Source of the DNA: Gracilaria gracilis
Taxonomy: Eukaryota; Rhodophyta; Florideophyceae; Gracilariales; Gracilariaceae
Assembly (NCBI GenBank): GCA_030374805.1
Contig: JARGSG010000247.1
Span: 362,193 to 426,192 of the forward strand
Direction of reading: 5' to 3'
DNA: 64,000 bases
Part shown: positions 51,194 through 60,613 of the stretch, in pieces
How positions within the stretch are numbered: position 1 is the first letter of the stretch
Layout of the letters: the number at the start of each line of letters is the position of its first letter
Notes under the pieces: generated by a model
What the model was told of the DNA's origin: nothing
Database searches by the model: none
The model's input: only the letters and a program-made list of their open reading frames with translations
Translations under genes and position numbers: made by a program

Positions 51194-52573
51194 ATGGCGA
51201 AAACCGGAACTAAGCGAAAGCGTAAGGAGCGCGAGAGCCGTGTAGCTGCCGAAGTAGAACAAGGAAAACGAAGAACAGCGACAGAACTGAAGCTGCTGGG
51301 AACCAGCGTAACTAAAGATGTGGCTGATGACTCTATTTTCACTATCGACAGGAAAGGTGTGTCAAAAGAAGTTTTGGATAACCAGTTTCGAGGTCAGGCT
51401 TTGCAGCAGAGAAGAGCTGCGAAGCGAGCACGGCGCCAGGCTCCGAAGGAAAGAAAGTCCGAAGCAGGGGTAAGGACTGCCCAAGATAGAGTGGAAAACG
51501 TCAAATTCGTTGGTAAGAAGAAGAAAGTGGGTGTGGGTCTAGTGGAGAAGCAGATAATGGGTAAGAAGAAATTTGATAAGCCCGAAGGTCATTTTGGAAA
51601 CAGGAGCGCTGTCGTTCGCGAAATGTTGCAGAAGAAAGGCGAAAAGCCTGACATATGGTCTGCATCTCATGAAATGGAAGTTGAAGACGTTGAAACCGAT
51701 TTATTTGAAAAGAAGAAGGGGGTCGCCCAGAGACGGAAAGTTCTCGAAGAGAAGGTTCATGCACGACATCGAAAAGCGCAGTCCATTATACATCCTGACA
51801 GCGGCTTAAGCGTAAACCCAACCCATTCTGACCATCAAGACACTTTAGGTGAAGCAGTGGCAAGCATTGTGCAGAAGGACGATGACAAGCGTTGGGATGA
51901 AAAGAAGATGAGCTATGATCCAGCTATTCTACTTGAGAGCACGGAAGGCGAAGTTGCCGACACGGGGATGAAACTAGACGAAAACTTAAGTGATTCTGAC
52001 AGTGGAAGAGAGGCGGATGTCGTCGCTTTTACGCAAGGTGTTCCCGAAAGGAAAACAAGAGCTCAAAGGAACAAAGAGTCTAGGAAGCGAATCATGGCAG
52101 CCAATATTGCAAAAAAGAAGGCAGACGCGAAACAAGCAAAGGACATTGAGAACATTGTCAGTCTTACAAGCCAAGCTGAGGAGGAAGCAGACAAACTTAA
52201 TGGCATAACAAAGCAGAGGCTGTTGGAAGAAAATCCTCCCCTACCCCCGAAACCTGATATGCCAGTGTTGCGGCGCATAGCAGGAGAAAAGGTTCGAAAT
52301 GAAAAGGCTGGCAACCCAGTAGCCTTGAGCACTGAACTATCAGAAAGCATGCGAAACGTGAAGATGCCAAAAGCAAATCCGCTTGTGCGTGACAGGTTCT
52401 TAAGCTTTGAAAGGAGAGGTTTTATAGCGCCTCCGAAGGTCTTTCCCAAGGAAGCACGTAGAATGGCAAGGGACAAACTTCGGGAGGAGAGGAAGGAGAG
52501 AAGGAGAAGAAAGGGTAGAGGTAGCGCTTCCAATCTTACGTTTTGGAGAAACGGCAAAAGAGCAGTACTCTAG
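51194..52573 (+). CDS. NOP53: NOP53/GLTSCR2 ribosome biogenesis protein
   Basis: The product has 459 residues, very rich in Lys, Arg and Glu with long helices. Family marks: the early block DDSIFTIDRKG, PDIWSA, the motif HPDSGLSVNPTHSDHQDTLGEAV (the NOP53 P..S.NP...DHQ signature), KTRAQRNKESR, and the C-terminal NPLVRDRFLSFERRGFI. NOP53 recruits the exosome and MTR4 to late pre-60S particles for ITS2 processing. Length agrees with yeast (455) and human (478). Single exon. Confidence 0.93.
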   Translation: MAKTGTKRKRKERESRVAAEVEQGKRRTATELKLLGTSVTKDVADDSIFTIDRKGVSKEVLDNQFRGQALQQRRAAKRARRQAPKERKSEAGVRTAQDRVENVKFVGKKKKVGVGLVEKQIMGKKKFDKPEGHFGNRSAVVREMLQKKGEKPDIWSASHEMEVEDVETDLFEKKKGVAQRRKVLEEKVHARHRKAQSIIHPDSGLSVNPTHSDHQDTLGEAVASIVQKDDDKRWDEKKMSYDPAILLESTEGEVADTGMKLDENLSDSDSGREADVVAFTQGVPERKTRAQRNKESRKRIMAANIAKKKADAKQAKDIENIVSLTSQAEEEADKLNGITKQRLLEENPPLPPKPDMPVLRRIAGEKVRNEKAGNPVALSTELSESMRNVKMPKANPLVRDRFLSFERRGFIAPPKVFPKEARRMARDKLREERKERRRRKGRGSASNLTFWRNGKRAVL

Positions 52574-53788
52574 TTCCTCCACTTCACGGGACAAGAGTTT
52601 CCTTCAACTCATTAAACAACTGTGGTATGTTCCTATATATATTTGTTCCACCCGAGTTCAAAGTGTCTGGCAAGTTCGCCAGAACGACAAACCAAAACGT
52701 GTGGGTGTGTTGTTTATTACGAATTTTCGCATAGGAAGAGAAAACCTGGTACGCTTAAGTCCACTATGGCAACGATTAATCCAGCGATCGGAAGTAGAAA
52801 TAAAATAGCCTGGGACCAAGAACTGAGCTCATCGCTGCCAAGATCGTCGAAGCACCACGCTATAAGCGCGGGGACTGCAACTGCCACTTGAATGATATCC
52901 TTTCCGCAGCCGTCAGGAACGGCGAAATACACAATAATTTCCACAATAAGAGCAAATGGAGCAACGACTGCGGAGCACTCCCCGACTGTTATGTTTCAAA
53001 ACTGCCCTGCACAAGATACTAGAGTCGTTCTCTACTAGCACTAAACGTCTCTTGTCTGAGTAAGTGATTCTGCAGAATGACGGCAGCCATTGCAAGGCAG
53101 TAGGGCTACTTTTCGATGGAGATGACGGCATCGTGTCCCTCCGCGAGCTGGTTGAAGCTGGTGATGGTGTGGGCCATCTTGTGGGCCAGGACAAAAATGT
53201 TTGCAGGAACGAGGTGCAGCAAATTTGCTTTCCGGGCCCGCTCTACACCAAAACAGAGCGAAAGCAAGTTACTCGCCTTGATTCATAGATGTGAGGCGGG
53301 GCATTTCGAGCCCACGCAAGTACCGACGGTACAAGCGCGCTCGGGTGCTCCCGCAGGGGCTTGAGCTACAGAAGAGCAAAACACAATCCGGACGCTATGA
53401 GGCACGACGGCTACAGTGGCTGTAGCTATCATAGGGGATCCTGTCGGGCTGCGGACACGTGCACGTCCAATCGAGTCGCACACGTGAATGGTGCACGAAC
53501 AAGTGCGGCGCGCTCATTGGGCGAGAGAAGATATTGCAGTGCAACGCACAAGCTTCACTCGCTGCGCGCGCCCCCTCGCAGCGCGCCAGTGCTCGCCGTC
53601 ACTGGCGCACTGTCACCGCGAGCAGCCGTTGCGTGAAGCGCGCGCTCTGTGCACATCTTCTCACCGAGCTCCACCGCTTCCCACCGCCCCGCTTTACCGC
53701 CTTCCCGCTCCAGAGGAACACCACTCCATTCACCCGTCGCCTCACAAGTTCGACAAACACCCGCACCCACTTACATCTTCCGAACATC
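52574..53788. other. Region with a possible small membrane-protein gene and the SR/PY gene promoter
   Basis: The minus-strand part (52717-53280) is treated separately. The plus-strand end holds the CT-rich leader of the SR/PY gene, and an inverted repeat GCGCCAGTG...CACTGGCGC near 53582-53607. Confidence 0.4.
52717..53280 (-). CDS. Possible spliced small multi-pass membrane protein
   Basis: Two minus-strand frames look coding. The upstream one (about 53250-53117) reads RARKANLLHLVPANIFVLAHKM then AHTITSFNQLAEGHDAVI. The downstream one (about 52970-52717) is strongly hydrophobic: VVAPFALIVEIIVYFAV, IIQVAVAVPALIAWCF, and AILFLLPIAGLIVAIVDL, giving about three membrane segments. A CATAACAG acceptor precedes the second frame and a CTGTTTTGGTGTAG acceptor precedes the first. 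I could not find a donor that joins them in phase, nor a certain start, so exon limits are unresolved. Family not recognised. Confidence 0.35.
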
Positions 53789-55576
53789 ATGTTGAGGGGC
53801 TTTCTCAATCGTCCTGCTTCCCGTCACCACCGCCCCCACGCCCGTCGTCGTCGTTCTCGTTCACGCTCTCGCTCCCGCTCGCGCACGCGTGCCACCCGCA
53901 CTACGCGCGCGCCGCCCGCCCGGTCGCTGAGTCCGCCGCGTCGCCCGACGCGATCACGCTCTCGCTCCGTCTCCTCCGACTCGCCGCCCGACTCGCTTTC
54001 CGGCGCGTCCAGCTACTCACACATCGGCTTCCGTTCGCCACGCACACCCCCCTTCATGCGACGTTCGCTGTCGTTCACCGGCCTTCACGAGGAGCCGTTC
54101 CCCTTCTCGCGCGGCTTGGACTTCCGTCCGCACGGCAGAGCGCGTTCTCGTTCTCGTTCGCCGCGTTCCAGGATGCGTTCGTCATCCGTCGATCGCTTCC
54201 CGTTCGACCCTTATGAGCAGCGCTTTCCGTTCGAGCGTCGGCGTGCGTTTGATGACTTTCCGCTTCGTTTTGATGAGCGGCCTCCTGTGGAGGACGCCAT
54301 GTTCGAGCAGTTTGAGCAGTTTGAGCAGTTTGAGCCTCCGTTTCCGCCTCATCATCGTCGCCGCGCGCAGTTCTTCGACGATCGTGACATGCCGCATTTC
54401 CCCGATCAGCCGCCTCGCTTCTCCATTGATCGCGCGATGCGCTTTCCGGCGCGCACCCCGAACATCGTGTTCATGCAGCCCAGGAGCTTCGTGTTCAACG
54501 TTGGTTCGCTGGCAGACAGTCGTGCTCCTTGGCTCCAAGTCATGGACGAGTTCGACGGCAGACGGGTGCTGTATGCAACCGGCAATTACATGCAACGGTC
54601 GTCGCCCGTAAGACTTCATGATGATTACTCCGGGGAGCTTCTTCGCTTGTCGCCTCGCAAAAGTTCATCCAAGAGCAGGAGGTATGCCTCATTACGAGTC
54701 GTCACGTTCAACAAGTACCGAGATCCAGTCATGACTGCCGTGTCCAGGCGTGACGCGTATGGCCCTACAAATCCTCAAGGCGCTGGTCCGCCGCCGTTCT
54801 CGTATGCACCTAACGCAAACCCGTACTACGCCCCCCAGGGCGCATATCCCTATCCTGGCCAGTATTCTGTTCCGCCGTACGGCGCCCCTGGTGCTGGCTA
54901 TCCGGATATGCAGGCCGGTGCCGCCAATCCTATTCCTCCAGAAACCAGTGCTCCTCAGCCGACCGTTGACCCGGCAGGAGATCCGTACGCTGCCCCATGG
55001 AGCGATCCTCAACAGCAGCCGCACGGAGTACCGGTGTACCCGCAACCTGACCAATCGCGACAGCCAGGTCAGGAGTACCCAGGCCCGCAGCCTCAATATC
55101 AACAATGGCAAGGGATGTACTACCAACCTAGTACAGACTATCCCAATCAGACCTTCCCACAAGGCAACAAGCCAGGGATGTATGCTAATTACATGTATGG
55201 CTTCGGATATCAGAGTGGTGTTGGCGGTCAGCCTTTCCAAGCTTGGGGCGCATCGAATCAAACGACAACTGTTGCAGAATTCTTCAGTGGGGAGAAAAGT
55301 ATGGATGACATTAGAAAATCTCGCAGAGATGGTGGCAGACGTAGACATCCGATATTCCGACTCATTCGCGGCGGAAGCGGTGAAAAAGAGTGGATTCAAA
55401 CCTCTACTAGTCGCGAGCTGGCTAGTATCACGTATTCTACCCCCGGATCAGACGGGTTTGCTGTTGAAGGAAACAGCTATCGTGTAGTTGTGCAGCCTGG
55501 GGTAGATTTGACCATGATCACTTCTGCAATCGTGAGCAGGATTATCATGTGGGCAGGCAACGACGAAAGGTTTTAA
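53789..55576 (+). CDS. SR-rich / PY-rich low-complexity protein
   Basis: The product has 595 residues from the ATG at 53789. Residues about 15-85 are Arg/Ser dipeptide-rich (RRRRSRSRSRSRSRTR), as in splicing-factor RS domains. Then comes FEQFEQFEQFE (a nine-base unit repeated three times), a short structured stretch PNIVFMQPRSFVFNVGSLADSRAPWLQVMDEF, and a Pro/Tyr/Gly/Gln-rich tract (YAPNANPYYAPQGAYPYPG, about 330-490) of prion-like character. The last 100 residues look folded (WIQTSTSRELASITYSTPG, ITSAIVSRIIMWAGND). No RRM is seen. A nuclear RNA-processing or condensate role is an inference from composition only. Confidence 0.75.
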   Translation: MLRGFLNRPASRHHRPHARRRRSRSRSRSRSRTRATRTTRAPPARSLSPPRRPTRSRSRSVSSDSPPDSLSGASSYSHIGFRSPRTPPFMRRSLSFTGLHEEPFPFSRGLDFRPHGRARSRSRSPRSRMRSSSVDRFPFDPYEQRFPFERRRAFDDFPLRFDERPPVEDAMFEQFEQFEQFEPPFPPHHRRRAQFFDDRDMPHFPDQPPRFSIDRAMRFPARTPNIVFMQPRSFVFNVGSLADSRAPWLQVMDEFDGRRVLYATGNYMQRSSPVRLHDDYSGELLRLSPRKSSSKSRRYASLRVVTFNKYRDPVMTAVSRRDAYGPTNPQGAGPPPFSYAPNANPYYAPQGAYPYPGQYSVPPYGAPGAGYPDMQAGAANPIPPETSAPQPTVDPAGDPYAAPWSDPQQQPHGVPVYPQPDQSRQPGQEYPGPQPQYQQWQGMYYQPSTDYPNQTFPQGNKPGMYANYMYGFGYQSGVGGQPFQAWGASNQTTTVAEFFSGEKSMDDIRKSRRDGGRRRHPIFRLIRGGSGEKEWIQTSTSRELASITYSTPGSDGFAVEGNSYRVVVQPGVDLTMITSAIVSRIIMWAGNDERF

Positions 55577-55744
55577 TCCTGTTTCACTGAGTACTCTGAT
55601 AATCCGGATCTGGATACTCCGAGCTCCACAAGGTTTCGAACGTTAATCCATATTACAGATCTTTGGTTGCTTTCTGTTTGGGTGGGTTCAGTTACAAGGT
55701 GTACTATAGTATGTGATTCCAACGTTCATTCTCTGGATCATTCC

Positions 55745-56158
55745 TTATGTTTGTGAAGTTGCGTTCTCTGTTGTTCTGTTGTCCTGATCTGCAGACGGTA
55801 CTAAGGCCCGGCTTTGCAGCTCTGTTAACACGCGGCGAAAAATGGTATCTTCCAACACTGCGACATCATCTGGAATGTTGATACTGGCGAAAACAGGAAG
55901 TTCACAACGCTTTGAGAGTTTCTGTGCAAAACCATGACTTATTGATGCGGTATGAGCTGTCATGGCGAATACGGTAGTGGCGGATGGCAGCGCTTCGTTG
56001 GCAACACTGTGACCCATAGATATGGATAGATTATTGAACGAACCGAGAGATCCGTCTGTTGTGGGCTGGACCCAAACCATGACCGAGTCCTTCATGTATG
56101 TTATTTGATATCGCATGCGTAGATCCGCGAGTTGGTCGGTAAATGCTATCACTTCCAT
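55745..56158 (-). CDS. PSMG4: Proteasome assembly chaperone 4 (PSMG4/POC4-like)
   Basis: The product has 137 residues from the ATG at 56158. The pattern matches PAC4: a first strand region, YMKDSVMVWVQPTTDG, GSFNNLSISMGHS, ATTVFAMTAHTASISHGFAQKLSKRCELPVFASINIP, then VLEDTIFRRVLTELQ. In other eukaryotes PAC3-PAC4 heterodimers guide assembly of the 20S alpha ring. Length agrees with human PSMG4 (123) plus a polar tail. Single exon. Confidence 0.75.
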   Translation of the reverse strand: MEVIAFTDQLADLRMRYQITYMKDSVMVWVQPTTDGSLGSFNNLSISMGHSVANEALPSATTVFAMTAHTASISHGFAQKLSKRCELPVFASINIPDDVAVLEDTIFRRVLTELQSRALVPSADQDNRTTENATSQT

Positions 56159-56607
56159 TCTTTTCGTGGCTTACTGTTTGTCTCTTCTTAGTACGAGTTG
56201 GTGAGACGCGATCCTGTTTGTTGGATGTGAGCTACGCCGAGGCAGACTTGCTTCGGTGGAAGAATAGATAGTACACTTCACTCTCCTTTGATCGTCGAAG
56301 ATGAAAGCATCAGGGATCCAGACTTTTCAGGATGGCAGCTTTGAACTGTAAGTTACTGTATTTCCCTTTTTTCCCTGTTAAATGGCTTGAATTTGATTTG
56401 GTGATGCTTTCCAGTAGGTTCGCCTGCGAGCTCGGCATGCCGGTGTGGTGGAGGTTTGAAGTTATCAGAGATACGTCACGGCACTCATGTTCGCTTCAAT
56501 CTCCTGCTGACTCAGGAGTCCTGGGTAGGTGGAATCGATTAGTGGAGAACAGGGGCGCGTGGATCAGACTCTATTGTTCAGAGCTGAGCTGCTGTGTCTC
56601 ACTAGCA

Positions 56608-57312
56608 ATGCGCCTCTTGCAGCTTGCATGCTTAATAACATGTTGGTTCTGCGTGATTAGCCTTGCATATGGTGGCGTATGGGACGAGCATTGTTCGGAA
56701 GGAAGTCAATGCGCTACAATGTTGAAGAACTACGCTACTATGGTGAAGGGAGATGAATGTATATCATTCTATGCAACTGGAAAATGTTCCCGAATCTGCA
56801 CATATTCCTTGAAGTCTTTGATAAACAGAAATTCTTGGTCGAAGTGTTCGCAGAGATGTGATTGGTCTTCGGCCATTGTTGATGGGGCAAAGTCCTGGCT
56901 GGATATGTGTCTTGCGAACCCTGCACCTGATGTGTTTGATTCTGAGGAAGACACCAAGGCATCCGCTAAAAATGATATGGGCAACGACTCATCGAGGATA
57001 GTCGCAGGAAACGCAAAAGATTCTATGGCGAAGAAATCAGTCGGATCAAGATCTTCAATAATTATCCCATGCTTAATGATGCTTGCGATTGCCGCGGCAA
57101 TTGTGCTTTCCATACGGCCTGGACTCAGGGGAAAGATCCGAAGAACTTTGATTATGTTCCGCGGAAGGCTTCGCCGTATGAAGGAGAAGTGGTACAGCCG
57201 GACTACGACTGGAAAGGGACCTCTGGATCTCGGATCTGACATGAAGGAACTTCGGACATTGCAGAGAGGGGCACGAAGGCATCTCAAGTCATTAAGGTCA
57301 ACCCTAGACTGA
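56608..57312 (+). CDS. Cys-rich single-pass membrane protein, unknown
   Basis: The product has 234 residues from the ATG at 56608, chosen because it begins with a signal peptide (MRLLQLACLITCWFCVISLAYGG). A lumenal domain with about eight Cys follows (WDEHCSEGSQCATML, CISFYATGKCSRICTYS, KCSQRCDW, WLDMC). Then comes a polar linker, a membrane segment (SIIIPCLMMLAIAAAIVLSI) and a very basic cytosolic tail of about 60 residues. The frame is open upstream to 56332, where ATGGCAGCTTTGAACT precedes GTAAGT; a 5' exon spliced to CAATGCGCC is possible. Disulfide-rich secretory-pathway protein; family not recognised. Confidence 0.65.
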   Translation: MRLLQLACLITCWFCVISLAYGGVWDEHCSEGSQCATMLKNYATMVKGDECISFYATGKCSRICTYSLKSLINRNSWSKCSQRCDWSSAIVDGAKSWLDMCLANPAPDVFDSEEDTKASAKNDMGNDSSRIVAGNAKDSMAKKSVGSRSSIIIPCLMMLAIAAAIVLSIRPGLRGKIRRTLIMFRGRLRRMKEKWYSRTTTGKGPLDLGSDMKELRTLQRGARRHLKSLRSTLD

Positions 57313-57633
57313 AGAACTCCAGTTCTGGATATGGCAGTGAAGAACGATTCCGCTTTTTGTGGTCCCGCCCGTAACCTGCATCTCACAGCATCTACAGATG
57401 CTACACTCTCGGGGGCACAAACACATAGTATGAGGAAATTCAAATGACACACGGCCAATTTTTTCGGCAAGCGACTTGGGTTAAGAACGGAGCAATGCTG
57501 GTATTATAGCTTTTGCTCCTAATCCATTCTTCGTCTTCTGTCCCATGATTTGAGCATGATCATAGACTGAATCTATCTCTGGCTCCAGCCGCGTCATTGA
57601 TGGTGGTACGAATGCAAGGATTTGCGTCTTTTC
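57313..57633. other. Spacer
   Basis: Only short frames are seen. It separates the membrane-protein gene from element copy B. Confidence 0.4.
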
Positions 57634-57918
57634 TCAGTCCGATGTCGTATGCATCTCGTCGTATGACTCTCGGATACAATGCCCAAAAAGTCTTGACAAT
57701 CGAGTGCCTTTTTGTATGTCAAAACGACAGAAGCCTTCCTCAGCCTCAAGGGTAAGCTTGTGTGATCTTCTTAGAACACTCTTTCCAAGCTGAACATTAC
57801 TGCAGCGCACTCTTCCAGTAACTTTATGGCATATCTGATACACCCCGTTTGCCACCGGTTGTATATTTTGCAAATGTCTCGATACGTCTTGTACAATGTA
57901 CAAGACGTATGGAGACAT
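57634..57918 (-). CDS. Dispersed element copy B, 94-residue intact frame
   Basis: The frame runs from the ATG at 57918, which lies inside a palindrome, to the stop at 57634. It reads VSRHLQNIQPVANGVYQICHK, VTGRVRCSNVQLGKSVLRRS, HKLTLEAEEGFCRFDIQKGT and RLSRLFGHCIRES. Copy A (10482-10687) carries the same protein with a one-base loss and stops. Conservation at protein level indicates a once-coding segment, probably of a mobile element. Family not recognised; expression uncertain. Confidence 0.4.
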   Translation of the reverse strand: MSPYVLYIVQDVSRHLQNIQPVANGVYQICHKVTGRVRCSNVQLGKSVLRRSHKLTLEAEEGFCRFDIQKGTRLSRLFGHCIRESYDEMHTTSD

Positions 57919-57946
57919 CTAGAATGTACAAGACGCATCGAGACAT
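57874..57946. repeat. 45-nt palindrome plus a third repeat arm
   Basis: ATGTCTCGATACGTCTTGTA at 57874 is followed after three bases by its inverse (57898-57918). A further near-copy of the inverse arm lies at 57926-57946. The first arm is the shared end of the A/B segment. It marks the point where copy B lacks the 1.5 kb present between the two segments in copy A. Confidence 0.8.
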
Positions 57947-57986
57947 GTGCCGCCGAATGATCAATGATAATGGTGACCTGTCGGGT

Positions 57987-58320
57987 TTATTGTGCTTTCC
58001 CGTTTCTTGTCTTCATTGCTTTCTCCATGTCTATCAATGAATCCCTAAGGGCGCTTAATTCTCTTGATTCTAAAGGCGGATGTATATTTGTTTTCTTTGC
58101 TTCCCGAAAGCCTTCTAGTACATTTTCGAGATTATGCTTCTTTATCACTGAAGCACAGTTCTTCAAGGTCGCATGACGATCCGTACTTTTCCCACAATTT
58201 GAAATATGGCAGCAAAGAAGTTTTGCCTTGTTCTTCAGCAGGTACAATCTGTGCTTCTATTGCGTACTCTGCAGATTCACGGAGCGCGTGAACGTGTCAA
58301 GCTCTGCTCCGAGTTTCTCA
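57987..58320 (-). pseudogene. Dispersed element copy B, frameshifted C-terminal exon
   Basis: The minus-strand protein LLPYFKLWEKYGSSCDLEELC is in one phase and LENVLEGFREAKKTN...RELSALRDSLIDMEKAMK in another; both match the single frame at 12151-12531 in copy A, so copy B has an indel near 58160-58170. The stop position is conserved. Not recognised. Confidence 0.6.
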
Positions 58321-58750
58321 TGTAAGCCGAGCTGTGCTCACACACGCGACAAGATCGTTTGTGCGCTCTCCTAATGAAACTGTTGCAGTCTATGCCATCC
58401 TGCTTTAACTAATATCTGTACCAGAACCTTCATGCTAGTCAACCAACTCAGCCCGCAAACATGCAATGGTGGATTATTCATGTCGGAGTAGTGTTATCAT
58501 CGGGGTGGCGAAGTAGGGGACAGTACGGTAATTAGAGACTGTTAATAAAATTTTGAAGCCCATTCTGAAAGTGGTTGTCAAACAAGAATTCTTAGGCTCT
58601 GGCGCTAAACGGCCTCAAACAATTCAAATTCTGGCGCCAAATTCGAACTCAGCGGCCTTCCTTCTGGCAGGGTTCTCCAGCGGCTGAGATATCGCCAACT
58701 CGAGACCAGACAAAGCACCCGAGAACTTCGGTTCCCTGCGGCTACGATCA
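58321..58750. other. Spacer before transposase relic
   Basis: No gene is seen. It probably includes decayed ends of the flanking mobile elements. A repeated string (TTCTGGCGCCAAATTCGAA against GCGCTAAACGG...CAAATTC) near 58600-58655 is weak. Confidence 0.35.
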
Positions 58751-59600
58751 ATGGTGGCAAAGCGGGTTCTGGCCCCCTCACCTCATGGACCCTATTCCGT
58801 GCAGCTTCTTAGAGCTGTCAGATGTTACATAAACGGCAACACCTCCCTTCGTCAATGTGCCAAAACGTTTGGCGTCGCCAGATCACACCTCCATTTTGTA
58901 CTCAAAAATGAAAACAAAACTAGAAATCGCCAAGACCGACCTACAAACTTGACGTCCACAGAAGAACAACTAATTGTTGACGCCGTTTTGCACTTTTCCA
59001 GTCACGGTACACCCTTTTTCCGAGAACGGTTAAGGACTTAGTCCAACATTACGTGCGTGGCCTCACAACCGCAAGAGAACGTCAAATACCGTTTAAAGAC
59101 AATACGCCCGGGAAATGCTTTTTGCGAGCTTTCCTGGGCCGACATTCTCAGTTATGCCTTAAGGGAAGGACCTATCTAAGAAAATTGCGAGCAATCGCCA
59201 TTTCACATGAGAACCTTGCGGCCCATTTCGCCCGCCTTAATCAAGTATACAAAGAGTAAAAGACACAATTCCCGGACCAAATATTCGATATTGATGAAAG
59301 CGGCTTCTCTGTCAAAATCGCAACGAGAGCCAGATCCAAGGCCCTGCTCAACAAGCATGGCAAAAGCAATTCAGTGGAGCTAAAATGGTTAGGAAATGAT
59401 CAGCACGCCACAATCATGCCGGTGGTATCCGGAGTTGGGCAAGCGCGGTCCCCATAAGTTGTTCTACAAGGCGTGCAGGCCAAGTATCGCATTCGAACGG
59501 ACGGTCAACGCGAAACTCCGTCGTGCTACCTTCCATTCAATGCGGTAACATGTTACAGGGATCCTGATGGTGTCGACGGAAATATCTTTTTGAGGTAGGT
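58751..59600 (+). pseudogene. pogo/Tigger-like (CENP-B-type) DDE transposase, broken
   Basis: From the ATG at 58751 the product starts with a helix-turn-helix (LLRAVRCYINGNTSLRQCAKTFGVARSHLHFVL) and QLIVDAVLHFSSHGTPF, as in CENP-B/pogo transposases, then stops at about 59041. After a frame change come FLRAFLGRHSQLCLKGRTYLRKLRA and, past another stop, FDIDESGFSVKIATRARSKAL (the first catalytic Asp block of DDE_1) and ATIMPVVSGVG. At least three stops or shifts disable it, and the 3' part ends where the LTR element appears to begin. A dead DNA transposon copy. Confidence 0.75.
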
Positions 59601-60613
59601 GTGAAGGACAACACTCCTTGGAGGCGATTTGAGGTACTTAGTTAATTTCCGCATCATGCGTTAGTAGATATATATGAGCTACACCGCTATTAGCGTGTCG
59701 CCTCGCCGAGGTAATTTCCACACATGTACACGTGGATTGCACGGCTCGAGGCGCCGCTTAGCGGGTGTGACTAGCACACGTGTAGCACGGATATGCCGGA
59801 GGCAGTGCACCCAGCATTGTTGTATTTACTCAGATATTTTATAGATTATTTTGCCCGGCGCACCCACTGTCAGTGGTGCGCCGAGCTCAGTACTTAGAGG
59901 GTTGAGCATCGCTCCCCCAAGTAAATTGCCCCTTGCCAAGCAAGGGCTTCTAGCTCTAACTATCACGCCTTCGCGGACTGTTCACCTCCAAGTGGAGTGA
60001 CGACCGCGTTGTTCACGTATAGTTACCCACCCTTGTGGCGCTCAGAGTATAACCACTATTTGTGTGTCTCGTTCCGACCTATTGTCGTATACTCGCCACT
60101 GTATTGGGTTTGCTTTACTCTCTCTTTTTCCCCCACTCTGGTGGTTTGCTTTCTCCCCTTTTTGGGTTTGCCTTTTTGCCCTGTCCTTAGTGGCCCGTTT
60201 CCGACACCTTGTCGTTGCCGTGCTACTCTCTTCCGAGGACTCATCTCGTGACCGTGTGAACACGTGGATCTCTACCGACTACTAATCAGCCTAACGCTCC
60301 GACGCTTGTCGTGACGGTTTGACCTCGGATTTACACCCGGCTTAGCTGTGTCATTCCCGGAGTGCTCCGTTCGCTGTGCTGCCCTGTCGAGGGGAAGATT
60401 CCGAACGTCTTCGTGAGCCTGCGCTTTTCCCGCCAAAGACGTTGCTCCACAAGTGGTCTCCCGACCTAGAAGCTTTTAGTTTTTTGTCGGAAGATTCACT
60501 CGGGAATTCACTCGTTGCGAGGTTAGTCCTTTTGCCCTTGTCTCCATTTGGAATTTCACTGGAAGTCCCAGCCAATTGGCTGTCGACTATCCCGTTGTAC
60601 GGTTGTTCTGGTC

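Noticed and set aside
60240..60560. Primer-binding site of the retrotransposon
   Set aside because: No convincing complement to a tRNA 3' end could be recognised and the LTR end is unknown with one LTR in view.
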